Positions 25,737 through 33,912 of a DNA stretch of 64,000 nt are shown piece by piece. The DNA comes from Actinomycetota bacterium. Its GTDB lineage: Bacteria; Actinomycetota; Actinomycetes; Propionibacteriales; Propionibacteriaceae. The notes below the pieces were generated by a model. That model saw only the letters and a program-made list of their open reading frames with translations. It ran no database searches and was not told where the DNA came from. Each line of letters begins with the position of its first letter. The first letter of the stretch is position 1. The position numbers and the translations under genes were made by a program. The stretch is from the NCBI GenBank assembly GCA_020161015.1, contig JAIUOT010000017.1, positions 186,001-250,000 of the forward strand. The letters run 5' to 3'.

Positions 25737-27338
25737 ATGACTGATCTGATGGAACCGGCGGTCGGCGAGACCGCACCCGTGCAGAAGAAGGCCTGGAGCT
25801 CACGCGAGTTCGGTGTGGGGTTCGTGGTCAAGCTGTTCCTGATGGCGCTGGTGAACGCGCTGGGCATCTTCATCCTGCTGGCGGCCTGGCGCGAGGGTTC
25901 GTGGGCGGTCTTCGGCGCCATGCTGGTGATCCTGCTCGCGCTCGACTGGGTGTACTTCTCGCGCCGGCACACGCTGCCGGCCAAGTACATCGCCCCGGGC
26001 GTGGTCTTCCTGCTGGTGTTCCAGGTCTTCGTGATCCTGTACACCGCCTACATCTCGTTCACCAACTACGGCGACGGGCACAACCTCGACAAGGAACAGG
26101 CGATCGCCTCGATCCTGTCCCAGAACGAGAAGCGGGTGGAGGGTTCGGCCGCCTACCCGCTGACCGTCGTGTACCGCGGCGAGGAGCTCGGCTTCGCCAT
26201 CGTCGACAACGGCACCGTGAAGGTCGGCACGGCCACGCAGGCGCTCGAGCCGGCTCCCGGGGCGACCCTGGCCGGCAAGCGGGTGACGGCGGTTCCCGGC
26301 TACACGATCGCCACGCAGCAGCAGGTCTTCAGCAACCAGGCTGCCGTGACCAGCCTCCGCGTCCCGTTCAGTGCGAACGCCGCCGACGGCTCGATCCGCA
26401 CCCAGAACGGCACCACGGGCTACCTCTACACGTCGGTGTTCGTCTACGACGCCAACGCCGGCACCATGACCGACACGGCGTCCGGCACGGTCTACACCGC
26501 GAACGACCGCGGCCAGTTCGTCTCGGCCGACGGCAAGTCGCTGGCGACCGGCTGGCGCGTGGCGGTGGGGTTCGAGAACTTCACCAAGGCGGTGACCGAC
26601 GAGCAGTACGCGGGCCCGTTCTTCCGGGTCCTGGCGTGGAACCTCGCCTTCGCGCTGTTGTCGGTGCTCACCACGTTCCTGCTGGGCCTGTTCCTGGCCA
26701 TCGTCATGAACGAGGAGAAGGTGCGCGGCCGCAAGATCTACCGCACGCTCCTGCTCCTGCCCTACGCGCTTCCGGGCTTCCTCTCGGCGCTGATCTGGTC
26801 GGGTCTGCTCAACACGAAGTTCGGCTTCGTCAACCAGGTCATCCTCGGCGGGGCGGAGATCCCGTGGCTGGACGACCCGTGGCTGGCGCGGCTGTCCGTC
26901 CTCGGGGTGAACCTGTGGCTGGGCTTCCCGTACATGTTCCTGGTGGCCACGGGAGCCCTCCAGGCACTGCCGGCGGACATCAAGGAGGCCGCGAAGGTGG
27001 ACGGCGCCGGCCCGGTGCGCACCTGGCTGTCGGTGACGGGGCCGCTGGTGCTGATCACCACGGCGCCGCTGCTGATCGCCAGCTTCGCGTTCAACTTCAA
27101 CAACTTCACCCTGATCTACATGCTCACCAAGGGCGGGCCGCGCTTCGGGGACACGTCCGCCCCCATCGGTGCGACCGACCTGCTGATCACGATGGTCTAC
27201 TCGATCTCGGGCGTGGACGGCTCCGCGCCGAAGAACTACGGCCTGGCCAGTGCGTTGTCGATCGTGATCTTCGTGCTCGTCGCGGTGATCGCCGGTCTCG
27301 GCTTCCGCCAGACCCGCAAGCTGGAGGAGGTGCTCTGA
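25737..27338 (+). CDS. malF: Sugar ABC transporter permease (MalF-like)
   Basis: 533 residues, with the large periplasmic loop between the second/third and later helices (about 115-290) that marks MalF among sugar permeases. The cytoplasmic EAA loop that docks the ATPase reads IKEAAKVDGAGPVRTWLSVTGPL near residue 420. About eight transmembrane helices. The long insert has repeated Gly/Thr-rich beta-like sequence (YVLTVVYRGEE-like, TGYLYTSVFVYDANAG). ATG 25737 lies 64 bases after malE, behind the hairpin, with only a weak ribosome site. It overlaps malG by one base (TGATG). Confidence 0.9.
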   Translation: MTDLMEPAVGETAPVQKKAWSSREFGVGFVVKLFLMALVNALGIFILLAAWREGSWAVFGAMLVILLALDWVYFSRRHTLPAKYIAPGVVFLLVFQVFVILYTAYISFTNYGDGHNLDKEQAIASILSQNEKRVEGSAAYPLTVVYRGEELGFAIVDNGTVKVGTATQALEPAPGATLAGKRVTAVPGYTIATQQQVFSNQAAVTSLRVPFSANAADGSIRTQNGTTGYLYTSVFVYDANAGTMTDTASGTVYTANDRGQFVSADGKSLATGWRVAVGFENFTKAVTDEQYAGPFFRVLAWNLAFALLSVLTTFLLGLFLAIVMNEEKVRGRKIYRTLLLLPYALPGFLSALIWSGLLNTKFGFVNQVILGGAEIPWLDDPWLARLSVLGVNLWLGFPYMFLVATGALQALPADIKEAAKVDGAGPVRTWLSVTGPLVLITTAPLLIASFAFNFNNFTLIYMLTKGGPRFGDTSAPIGATDLLITMVYSISGVDGSAPKNYGLASALSIVIFVLVAVIAGLGFRQTRKLEEVL

Positions 27339-28231
27339 TGGCCGCGACAGCGAAGGCGATCGCGCCCGCCGAGCGACGCAGGATGACGCCGCGGAAGTGG
27401 CTGAGCCACCTCGGGTGGCGGCACCTGGTGGGCCTGGTCGCGGTGGTCTACGCCGCGTTCCCCGTGGTGTACGTGATGTCCGCGTCCCTGACGACCGACG
27501 GGACGCTGACCGGCTCCAACCAGCTGTTCCAGACGATCTCGGGGGCGAACTTCGCGGCTCTCAACGCGACGAAGTTCTGGGCATGGATGGGCAACACCCT
27601 GGCGATCGCTGTCGCGACGGCGATCGGCACGGTGGTGATGGGAGCCGCGGCGGCGTACGCGTTCTCGCGCTTCCGTTTCACCGGACGCCGCACGGGGCTG
27701 ACCAGCCTGCTGATCATCCAGATGTTCCCGCAGGTGCTCGCGTTCGTCGCGATCTTCCTGCTCCTGCTCACGCTCGGCGAGGTCGTGCCTGCGCTGGGCC
27801 TGGACTCCCGGCTCGCGCTGATCATGGTCTACCTGGGCGGAGCGCTGGGGGCGAACACCTTCCTGATGTACGGGTTCTTCAACTCCGTGCCGATGGAGAT
27901 CGACGAGGCGGCCAAGATCGACGGCGCCACGCACGCCCAGACCTACTGGACGATCGTGCTGCCGCTGGTCGTGCCGATTCTCGCCGTGGTGTCGCTGCTG
28001 AGCTTCATCTCGTCGTTTGCGGAATTCGTCGTGGCGCGGGTCGTGCTCCAGACGGAGGAGAACTGGACGCTGGCGGTCGGGCTCTACAGCATGGTGTCGT
28101 CGCAGAAGGACGCGAACTGGGGCCTGTTCGCCGCCGGGGCCGTCGTCGCGGCGCTGCCCGTCCTGCTGCTGTTCCTCTTCCTCCAGCGCTACATCGTGTC
28201 CGGCCTCACCGCGGGAGCGGTCAAGGGCTGA
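27338..28231 (+). CDS. malG: Sugar ABC transporter permease (MalG-like)
   Basis: 297 residues with six transmembrane helices and the EAA motif IDEAAKIDGATHAQTYWTIVLPL. Typical MalG features include the N-terminal helix after HLGWRHLVGLV and the FPVVYVMSASL segment. It pairs with MalF as the channel. No ATPase gene follows: the next gene is a convergent CPBP protein, so the importer must share a general MsiK/MalK-type ATPase encoded elsewhere, as is common in actinobacteria. Start overlaps the malF stop. Confidence 0.9.
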   Translation: MAATAKAIAPAERRRMTPRKWLSHLGWRHLVGLVAVVYAAFPVVYVMSASLTTDGTLTGSNQLFQTISGANFAALNATKFWAWMGNTLAIAVATAIGTVVMGAAAAYAFSRFRFTGRRTGLTSLLIIQMFPQVLAFVAIFLLLLTLGEVVPALGLDSRLALIMVYLGGALGANTFLMYGFFNSVPMEIDEAAKIDGATHAQTYWTIVLPLVVPILAVVSLLSFISSFAEFVVARVVLQTEENWTLAVGLYSMVSSQKDANWGLFAAGAVVAALPVLLLFLFLQRYIVSGLTAGAVKG

Positions 28232-28261
28232 GCACGGGGGAGCGGTCACCCGGCTTCGCTA

Positions 28262-28304
28262 CGGGCGCTGTGTCGGACGGTCTCTGACACCGACCGAGCG
28301 CCCC
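28262..28304. terminator. Stem-loop between convergent malG and CPBP genes
   Basis: GGGCGCT (28263-28269) pairs with AGCGCCC (28297-28303); smaller complementary pieces (TGTC/GACA) lie inside. It sits in the 89-bp gap between two convergent genes and could end both transcripts. No T-run is seen, so efficiency is uncertain. Confidence 0.45.
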
Positions 28305-28320
28305 GTCCAGGGGAGTGCGT

Positions 28321-29040
28321 CTAGAGGCCGAGGGCCACCGGCAGCAGGAAGAGCACGCCCATCGCCCAGATCACGTGCGTGATCACCGGCGCGAGGACGC
28401 CGCCGGTGACGCGGCGCTGGAGGCCCACCACCACGCCGACGAGGGCGGCGGAGAGCACCATCACCGGCAGTCCGGTCGGAATCGTCGTGAGGGCGTAGAC
28501 GAGCGTCGTGACGAGCATCGCCTGGCGTCCGCCCACAGCCGCGTACAACGCGCCACGGAAGAACAGCTCCTCGCCGATCGCATTCAGCAGGGTGAGCAGC
28601 ACGACGACCGGGAGGAAGCTGAAGTAGGACGGCACGAGCAGGACGGCCAGCTGGTCGCGCAGGGCCGGCACGGGGCTGGCGAGGGCTGCGACGCCGAGGA
28701 AGAGGCCCAGCAGAAGGAGCCCGAGGATGACGGCCTGGAGGATCCCGCGGCTCGCGCGCTGCCCGTCCCTGCTGTTCGCGCTGCCGAGGTAGAGCTTGCC
28801 CGACAGCAGTCCGCCGACGATCCAGGTGACGGCCAGGGCGAGCGTTGCCGCGTAGTACGCGGGGTTGCCGGGGGACAGCCGAAGGCTCCAGGCCAGCATG
28901 AACGAGCCGACGGCGAGCGTCACCGAGGAGATCCAGCGCCGCTGGACCAGGGCCTCCGCGGACTCCTCGTGGTCCCGGTCCACCCGGTCGACGAGAGCGG
29001 CGCGGAAGAACGCCCGCAGCTCGGTGACAGGGTTGATCAC
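28321..29040 (-). CDS. CPBP-family intramembrane protease-like protein
   Basis: 239 residues with about seven to eight transmembrane helices. The CPBP (CAAX protease/bacteriocin-processing) motif 1 is clear: GEELFFRGALYA gives E-E-x-x-x-R. Motif 3 is ITHVIWAMG with its His. Motif 2, normally F-x-x-x-H, reads LVYALTT and lacks the His, so catalysis may be altered or lost. GTG 29040 is chosen because GAAGGA lies eight bases upstream on the reverse strand; the frame is open to an ATG at 29085 without a ribosome site. Substrate unknown. Confidence 0.78.
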   Translation of the reverse strand: MINPVTELRAFFRAALVDRVDRDHEESAEALVQRRWISSVTLAVGSFMLAWSLRLSPGNPAYYAATLALAVTWIVGGLLSGKLYLGSANSRDGQRASRGILQAVILGLLLLGLFLGVAALASPVPALRDQLAVLLVPSYFSFLPVVVLLTLLNAIGEELFFRGALYAAVGGRQAMLVTTLVYALTTIPTGLPVMVLSAALVGVVVGLQRRVTGGVLAPVITHVIWAMGVLFLLPVALGL

Positions 29041-29188
29041 AGTACTGATCCTTCGCTCGGGGCGCCGGGGGGCACTGGGCGACATGCTAGTGGTCCGGGA
29101 CCGGCCGTCCCGGAAGGTGGGGGAGCGGACGCGCGGGACGTCGTGTCGGAGGCCCTCCGGTGAGCCCGCAGCGGCGGAAGGGACGCTC

Positions 29189-29671
29189 TCACGGCGCCTC
29201 CGAGCACAAGTCGGCCAGCACGACGTCGGGCCGGAGCCCCGCGAGGTCGGCGGCGGCGAGCTCGACCGACACCTCGGGCAGCCCGCTGCCGCAGTAGAGG
29301 ACCGGATGTCCCAGCAGGCTGCGATCGAGCACGAGCGTGGCCCGGGGATCGTCACAGGCGGGCGTCACTCCGCCCGGCTCCATGCCGAGGACGGCGAGGG
29401 TCTCTGTCCCGGCCGGACGCAGCGACGTGCGGGGGACGCCGAGCGCGCGGGCCAGGTTGCCGTACCGCAGGCGGGCCCGTCCGGGGATCGCGGCGAGCAC
29501 GATCCGTCCGTCGGGCAGGGTGAATGCCAGCGTCTTGGCGGAGGTGTCCACGTCGAGCCCGGTGAGGTGCAGCTCCGACTCGGTGCGTGCCGGCGGGTGC
29601 TCGTGCAGGCGGTGCGCCACACCGGCACGGGCGAGGACGGTGGCGGCGACGGGGGTGCGTGCGCTGGTCAC
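29189..29671 (-). CDS. YbaK/EbsC-family aminoacyl-tRNA deacylase-like protein
   Basis: 160 residues. The YbaK fold is recognisable from HRLHEHPPARTE at the N-terminus, the lysine in TSAKTLAFTLPDG (equivalent to the catalytic-site Lys of YbaK), LVLDRSLLGHPVLYCGSG and the GGVTP segment. Family members remove wrongly attached amino acids from tRNA, in E. coli YbaK Cys-tRNA(Pro). Start is GTG 29671. It stands alone between the CPBP gene and the small Cys/His protein gene. Confidence 0.82.
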   Translation of the reverse strand: MTSARTPVAATVLARAGVAHRLHEHPPARTESELHLTGLDVDTSAKTLAFTLPDGRIVLAAIPGRARLRYGNLARALGVPRTSLRPAGTETLAVLGMEPGGVTPACDDPRATLVLDRSLLGHPVLYCGSGLPEVSVELAAADLAGLRPDVVLADLCSEAP

Positions 29672-29739
29672 AGCAAGGAGTGTGCCCGATCCACGCTCAG
29701 CGGGGACCGGGCACCGGACAGTCGTGCGTCAGATGGGGC

Positions 29740-30084
29740 TCAGAAGGAGCGGACGTGCACGGGGACCGCGGTGAGTCCGCCGGGGATCGGCGACCAGGCC
29801 GGACGCGCGGGCGCCACCGGCGTCGGCGCGGGTGCGGGGGCCTCGTCATAGACGACGACGCCCTGGTACTCGGGGTGGCAGCGAAGGACGTGCTCGACGC
29901 CCAGTGCGCGGCTGTGGAAACGGTCGTCGCAGGCGGCGCAGATGAAGCGTTCGTCGGTCTGGATCACACGGTCCAGCCAACGGTCGAACCGGGCGACCAG
30001 CTGGGTGAGGCTCATCTCTTGCGTCCGATCAGTGGGGGGCTTCAGGGGACCGGCGAGGCTCGGGGGAACCTCTTGAAGTGTCAT
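29740..30084 (-). CDS. Small protein with one C2H2-like Cys/His cluster, unknown function
   Basis: 114 residues. The middle has CAACDDRFHSRALGVEHVLRCH, which spaces two Cys and two His like a single zinc finger. Before it is an amphipathic helix (LTQLVARFDRWLDRVIQTDE) and after it a Pro/Ala-rich tail. I do not recognise a family. AAGGAG four bases before ATG 30084 fixes the start. It lies directly downstream of the Flp pilin gene on the same strand (120-bp gap), so a link to pilus formation or its control is possible but unsupported. Confidence 0.6.
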   Translation of the reverse strand: MTLQEVPPSLAGPLKPPTDRTQEMSLTQLVARFDRWLDRVIQTDERFICAACDDRFHSRALGVEHVLRCHPEYQGVVVYDEAPAPAPTPVAPARPAWSPIPGGLTAVPVHVRSF

Positions 30085-30204
30085 AATGCTCCTTATCGGA
30101 CAACCTGGGGGGTTCTCCGGCAAGGCTTCTTCCGCCTGCCGCCGGCGTGTGGGGCTCCCGGTGTTCGCGAGCGTCCCGGGCCGTTGGCCTGCGGGTGTTC
30201 GGGC

Positions 30205-30366
30205 TTACGGACTGAAGGTCGAGAAGAAGGTTGCCACCGGGGTGAACAGGCCCTGGGTGCCGATACCCAGTGCCGCGACGCCCACGATGACCACGGCGGC
30301 GATGAAGGCGACGAAGATGCCGTATTCAACGGCGGTCGCCCCGCGCTCCGAGTTCCATTTCCTCAC
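30205..30366 (-). CDS. Flp/Fap-type type IVb pilin
   Basis: 53 residues: a short basic leader (VRKWNSERG), then ATAVEYGIFVAFIAAVV, a hydrophobic helix and a short tail ending FSTFSP. The G|ATAVEY site matches prepilin cleavage in Flp pilins, with Glu at +5 and Tyr at +6 of the mature protein. The frame has a TAG three codons before the GTG, so the start is forced. TAGTAT (30378-30373) ends six bases upstream, so the transcript would begin at the GTG itself: a leaderless gene. No TadA/B/C assembly genes adjoin it; a TadE/G-like gene lies at 13860. Confidence 0.82.
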   Translation of the reverse strand: MRKWNSERGATAVEYGIFVAFIAAVVIVGVAALGIGTQGLFTPVATFFSTFSP

Positions 30367-30372
30367 CCCTCG

Positions 30373-30378
30373 ATACTA
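30373..30378 (-). promoter_or_regulatory. -10 element of the Flp pilin gene
   Basis: TAGTAT on the reverse strand followed by six bases (CGAGGG) and the GTG start. A start site seven bases after the -10 coincides with the G of GTG. A TTTTCA at about -35 is weak. The AGGGG touching the start codon is too close to serve as a normal ribosome site, which also favours leaderless initiation. Confidence 0.5.
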
Positions 30379-30443
30379 ATGCACCGACCATTGCCATGAA
30401 AAGCCCGTTTTCGCTAGTGAATAGGGCATTTTGAGCGACATTC

Positions 30444-30517
30444 TGTCCCCCTCAGGGGCGACATTTCCCCGATTTTGTCCCCCGTGGGGAGGACATTTGT
30501 CCCCCGTGAGGAGGACA
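30444..30517. repeat. Three 20-bp near-palindromes, family C
   Basis: Copies at 30444-30463, 30476-30495 and 30498-30517 follow TGTCCCCCnTnnGGnGGACA, for example TGTCCCCCGTGGGGAGGACA. Each can fold on itself and the last two are separated by only two bases. They lie in the 265-bp gap between lipoamide dehydrogenase (3' end) and the Flp pilin gene (5' end). Array spacing is irregular, so this is not a CRISPR. They may be regulator sites or dispersed hairpins. Confidence 0.65.
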
Positions 30518-30555
30518 CGGCCCTGCAGCGCTCGTCCGCCCGCTCCGGACGCACG

Positions 30556-30597
30556 ACAGCCCCGCCGCCACCGGTCTCCCGGGTGCGATGGGGCTGT
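30556..30597 (-). terminator. Candidate terminator after lipoamide dehydrogenase
   Basis: ACAGCCCC (30556-30563) and GGGGCTGT (30590-30597) form an 8-bp stem 35 bases beyond the lpd stop, with shorter complementary pieces (CCACCGG/CCGGGTG) in the loop. No U-run. Confidence 0.4.
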
Positions 30598-30631
30598 GGG
30601 TGGTGGCCGGTCCAGGGCCGGCCGGGCATTC

Positions 30632-32029
30632 CTACAGGTTGATCATGTGTCCCGCGATGCCCTCCACGGCCTCCTTGAGGGCCTCGGAAAGGCTCGGGTG
30701 CGCGTGAATGTTGCGTCCGACCTCGTCCGCGGTGAGGTCCCACTGCTGGGCCAGCGTGAGCTCGGGGAGCAACTCGGACACGTCCGGGCCGATCATGTGG
30801 GCGCCCAGGATCTCGTTGTAGCGGGCGTCCGCGACGACCTTGACGAAGCCGGTGGCATCGCCCAGGCCGTGCGCCTTGCCGTTGGCGCTGAACGGGAACT
30901 TGGCGACCTTCACCTCGTAGCCGCGCTCGGCGGCCTGGGCCTCGGTGTAGCCGAACGAGCCGATCTGCGGCTGGCAGTACGTCGCGCGCGGGATCATGTC
31001 GTAGTTGATCGGCATGGTCTCGGCCCCGGCGATGGTCTCCGCGGCCACGACGCCCTGGGCTTCCGCGGTGTGGGCGAGCATCAGCTTCATCGTGACGTCG
31101 CCGATGGCGTAGATGCCCGCGACGTTCGTGCGCATGTAGTCGTCGATCGCGATGGCCCCGCGCTCGGTGAGGGCGACCCCGGTGTTCTCCAGCCCGTAGC
31201 CGGTCGTCCGCGGGGCGAAGCCGAGGGACTGGAGCACGCGCTCGGCCTCCAGCACCTGCCCCTCTCCCCCACCGGCCGGGCTGACCCGCACCCGCACTCC
31301 GTCGGAGTGCTCCTCGATGCCGTCCACCTTCGTGGAGGTCAGCACCTTCACGCCGAGCTTCTTGTACGCCTTGAGCAGCTCGGCCGCGACCTCGGGGTCC
31401 TCGTTGGGAACCATGCGGTCGAAGTACTCCACGATGGTGACGTCCACGCCGTAGTTGGCGAGGACGTAGGCGAACTCGGTGCCGATCGCGCCCGCGCCGC
31501 AGATCACGATCGAACTGGGCAGGCGGTCGGAGAGGATCTGCTCCTCGTAGGTGAACACCCGATCGCTGCGCTGGGTTCCCGGCAGCATCTTCGTGGTGGC
31601 GCCGACGGCGATGATGCAGTCGTCGAAGGTGATCGTGTCCTCGCCGTTGTCGGTGGTGACCGCGATCGTCCGGGCGTCGGTGAAGGTACCCCAGCCGTTG
31701 ATCTCGGTGATCTTGTTCTTCCTCATCAGGAAGTGGACGCCCTTCACCATGCGGTCCGACACCGCCCGGCTGCGGTCGAAGGCGGCCTTGAAGTTGAACC
31801 GCACCTCGCCCTCGATGCCGAAGGTCGACGCCTCCTTGGTGAAGATGTGGGCGAGTTCTGCGTTCCGCAGCAGGGCCTTGGTCGGGATGCAGCCGACGTT
31901 CAGGCACACACCGCCCCACCACTGCTTCTCGATGACGGCGACGCTCTTGCCCAGCTGGGCCGCACGGATCGCAGCGACATAACCCCCCGGACCGGCACCG
32001 AGGACGACGACATCGAAGTGTTGGGTCAT
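30632..32029 (-). CDS. lpdA: Dihydrolipoamide dehydrogenase (E3)
   Basis: FAD enzyme that reoxidises lipoamide in 2-oxoacid dehydrogenases and the glycine cleavage system. 465 residues. The N-terminal FAD motif is [14 protein letters not shown]; the redox disulfide is C42-C47 in [13 protein letters not shown]; a second Rossmann motif [17 protein letters not shown] binds NAD; and the C-terminal active-site pair His-Glu lies in [16 protein letters not shown] 32029 follows AAGGTGA by six bases. It stands alone rather than in a dehydrogenase operon, so it may serve several complexes, including the GcvH/GcvP encoded at 4359-10110. Divergent from the HTH-MurA gene. Confidence 0.95.
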   Translation of the reverse strand: MTQHFDVVVLGAGPGGYVAAIRAAQLGKSVAVIEKQWWGGVCLNVGCIPTKALLRNAELAHIFTKEASTFGIEGEVRFNFKAAFDRSRAVSDRMVKGVHFLMRKNKITEINGWGTFTDARTIAVTTDNGEDTITFDDCIIAVGATTKMLPGTQRSDRVFTYEEQILSDRLPSSIVICGAGAIGTEFAYVLANYGVDVTIVEYFDRMVPNEDPEVAAELLKAYKKLGVKVLTSTKVDGIEEHSDGVRVRVSPAGGGEGQVLEAERVLQSLGFAPRTTGYGLENTGVALTERGAIAIDDYMRTNVAGIYAIGDVTMKLMLAHTAEAQGVVAAETIAGAETMPINYDMIPRATYCQPQIGSFGYTEAQAAERGYEVKVAKFPFSANGKAHGLGDATGFVKVVADARYNEILGAHMIGPDVSELLPELTLAQQWDLTADEVGRNIHAHPSLSEALKEAVEGIAGHMINL

Positions 32030-32151
32030 GATGGTCACCTTAACCGACCGGGGCGAGCGTTGTCGGGGCGTCGCCGGGTGCCGGTCGGGGTATTGCTGCA
32101 CATCCCCCGGGGCCCGCGCGGGACGGCAACTCCTGCGGCCGGACTCGGCGT

Positions 32152-32166
32152 TCATATCCCATATGA
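32152..32166 (+). promoter_or_regulatory. Inverted-repeat operator before the HTH-MurA gene
   Basis: TCATAT-CCC-ATATGA is a perfect 6-bp-arm dyad, 15 bases before the GTG start and overlapping where a -10 (TATGAG/GAGATA) would lie. AT-rich sequence is striking in this GC-rich window. Its position just upstream of a gene encoding an XRE helix-turn-helix suggests autoregulation. Confidence 0.55.
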
Positions 32167-32181
32167 GATAAGGTGCGTGGC

Positions 32182-33708
32182 GTGGCAGACCTCCTCCCGA
32201 GCAGCATCGGCACCCTGATCCGGGACGCGCGCAAGCAGCGCGGCCTGACCCAGCAGGAACTGGCGGACGTGCTGGGCACCTCGCAGAGCGCGGTGCACCG
32301 GATCGAGTCCGGCGGGCAGAACCTGAGCCTGGAGATGATCAACCGGATCGCCGGCGCCCTGGACTCCCCGCTCATCCACGCGGGTCCCGCCGGACCCACG
32401 CACCTGCGCATCCACGGCCCGGTGACGCTGCACGGCTCGATCGCCGTCCGCTCGTCGAAGAACGCGGCGGTGGCCCTGCTGTGCGCGTCCCTGATCAACC
32501 ACGGCCGGACCGTGCTGCGCGGGATCGCCCAGATCGAGGAGGTCAACCGGATCCTCGAGGTGCTCACCAGCATCGGCGTCCGGGCCACCTGGTCGGCGGA
32601 CAAGTCCGAGCTGGAGCTGGTGCGTCCGGCCCGGCTCGATCTCGCCCGGATGCACGCGGAAGCCGCGCGCCGGACGCGCTCGATCATCATGTTCCTCGGC
32701 CCCCTCCTGCACTCCGAGGACGCGTTCGACCTCCCCTATGCCGGCGGCTGCAACCTCGGCGCCCGCACCGTCACCCCGCACCTCCAGGCGCTGCGCCACT
32801 TCGGGCTGACCGTCCGCACCACGCAGGGCCTCTACCACGCGGAGGTGCACCCGACGCCGGAGGCGGACAGGCGCATCACCCTCACCGAGCGCGGCGACAC
32901 CGTCACCGAGAATGTGCTGATGGCCGCGGCCCAGTTCCCCGGGCGCACGGAGATCCGCAACGCCTCGAGCAACTACATGGTCCAGGACCTGTGCTTCTTC
33001 CTCGCCGAGCTCGGCGTGCGGATCGAGGGCATCGGCACCACGACGCTCACCGTGCACGGGCTGGACCGGATCGAGGCGGACGTCGCGTTCTCCCCCTCCG
33101 AGGACCCGATCGAGGCCATGAGCCTGATCACGGCGGCCATCGTCACCGGCTCGGAACTGACCGTGCAGCGCGCGCCGATCGAGTTCCTCGACATCGAGCT
33201 GGCGATCCTGTCCGAGATGGGCCTGGACTACACGCTCAGCCCCGAGTACCGCTCCGACAACGGCCAGACGCGGCTGGTGGACATCACCGTCCGCCCGTCG
33301 GTCCTGCATGCTGCGGCCGACAAGATCCACCCGATGCCGTTCCCCGGGCTGAACATCGACAACCTGCCGTTCTTCGCGGTGATCGCCGCGGTGGCGGAGG
33401 GCCGGACGATGATCCACGACTGGGTCTACGAGAACCGGGCGATCCACCTCGTCGAGCTCAACAAGCTCGGCGCGGACGTCCAGCTGCTCGACCCGCACCG
33501 GATCGTGGTGACCGGCCCGACGCGCTGGCGCGGGCAGGAGCTGATCTGCCCGCAGGCGCTGCGTCCGGCCGTGTGCCTGCTGCTGGCGGCGCTGGCCGCG
33601 CGCGGGACGAGCGTGCTGCGCGACGTGTACGTGATCAACCGCGGCTACGAGGACCTGCCCAACCGTCTCAACGCCCTCGGCGCGCGGATCGACGTCTTCA
33701 AGGACTGA
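32182..33708 (+). CDS. XRE helix-turn-helix fused to MurA-like UDP-GlcNAc 1-carboxyvinyltransferase
   Basis: 508 residues. Positions 8-60 are an XRE/Cro-type DNA-binding domain ([30 protein letters not shown]). From about 73 on the protein has the EPSP-synthase-like fold of MurA, which adds enolpyruvate to UDP-GlcNAc in the first committed step of peptidoglycan synthesis. Key MurA residues are kept: K93 in [11 protein letters not shown]190 in GGCNLGAR (equivalent of the PEP-binding, fosfomycin-target Cys115) and Asp in LNIDNLPFF. The DVHI-type Asp after the Cys loop is changed (TVTPHL). GATAAGG sets GTG 32182 as the start; GTG 32173 is possible. It may be an active second MurA, a regulator, or both. 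Confidence 0.85.
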   Translation: MADLLPSSIGTLIRDARKQRGLTQQELADVLGTSQSAVHRIESGGQNLSLEMINRIAGALDSPLIHAGPAGPTHLRIHGPVTLHGSIAVRSSKNAAVALLCASLINHGRTVLRGIAQIEEVNRILEVLTSIGVRATWSADKSELELVRPARLDLARMHAEAARRTRSIIMFLGPLLHSEDAFDLPYAGGCNLGARTVTPHLQALRHFGLTVRTTQGLYHAEVHPTPEADRRITLTERGDTVTENVLMAAAQFPGRTEIRNASSNYMVQDLCFFLAELGVRIEGIGTTTLTVHGLDRIEADVAFSPSEDPIEAMSLITAAIVTGSELTVQRAPIEFLDIELAILSEMGLDYTLSPEYRSDNGQTRLVDITVRPSVLHAAADKIHPMPFPGLNIDNLPFFAVIAAVAEGRTMIHDWVYENRAIHLVELNKLGADVQLLDPHRIVVTGPTRWRGQELICPQALRPAVCLLLAALAARGTSVLRDVYVINRGYEDLPNRLNALGARIDVFKD

Positions 33709-33762
33709 GCCAGGGCCTGGTCACCCCCGGGCGGCATGGGTCCCCCGGCTCCACCCTTTCGC

Positions 33763-33871
33763 CGAGGGCCAGCCTTGACGCCGAGGGCTCGCTCCCTGGT
33801 GCTGGCCCTCGACCTCAAGGCTGGCCCTCGCGAACGGGGGCTGGCCCTCACGCGGGGAGGCTGGCCCTCAT
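33763..33871. repeat. Inverted repeat cluster, family B, second full site
   Basis: CGAGGGCCAGCCTTGACG (from 33763) pairs with the segment ending CAAGGCTGGCCCTCG (33804-33830), giving 26-bp arms with two mismatches. Two more copies of GGCTGGCCCTCA follow at 33839-33850 and 33859-33870. It matches the 12405-12492 element almost base for base and, like it, fills the gap between two convergent genes. Confidence 0.85.
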
Positions 33872-33912
33872 GCTCCGGGGGTGACCCCGCGGGGAGCGGG
33901 CGGTGGCGGCGC

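Noticed and set aside
30444-30517. CRISPR-like array
   Set aside because: Repeats are self-complementary, only three, with 12- and 2-base spacings and no cas genes in the window.
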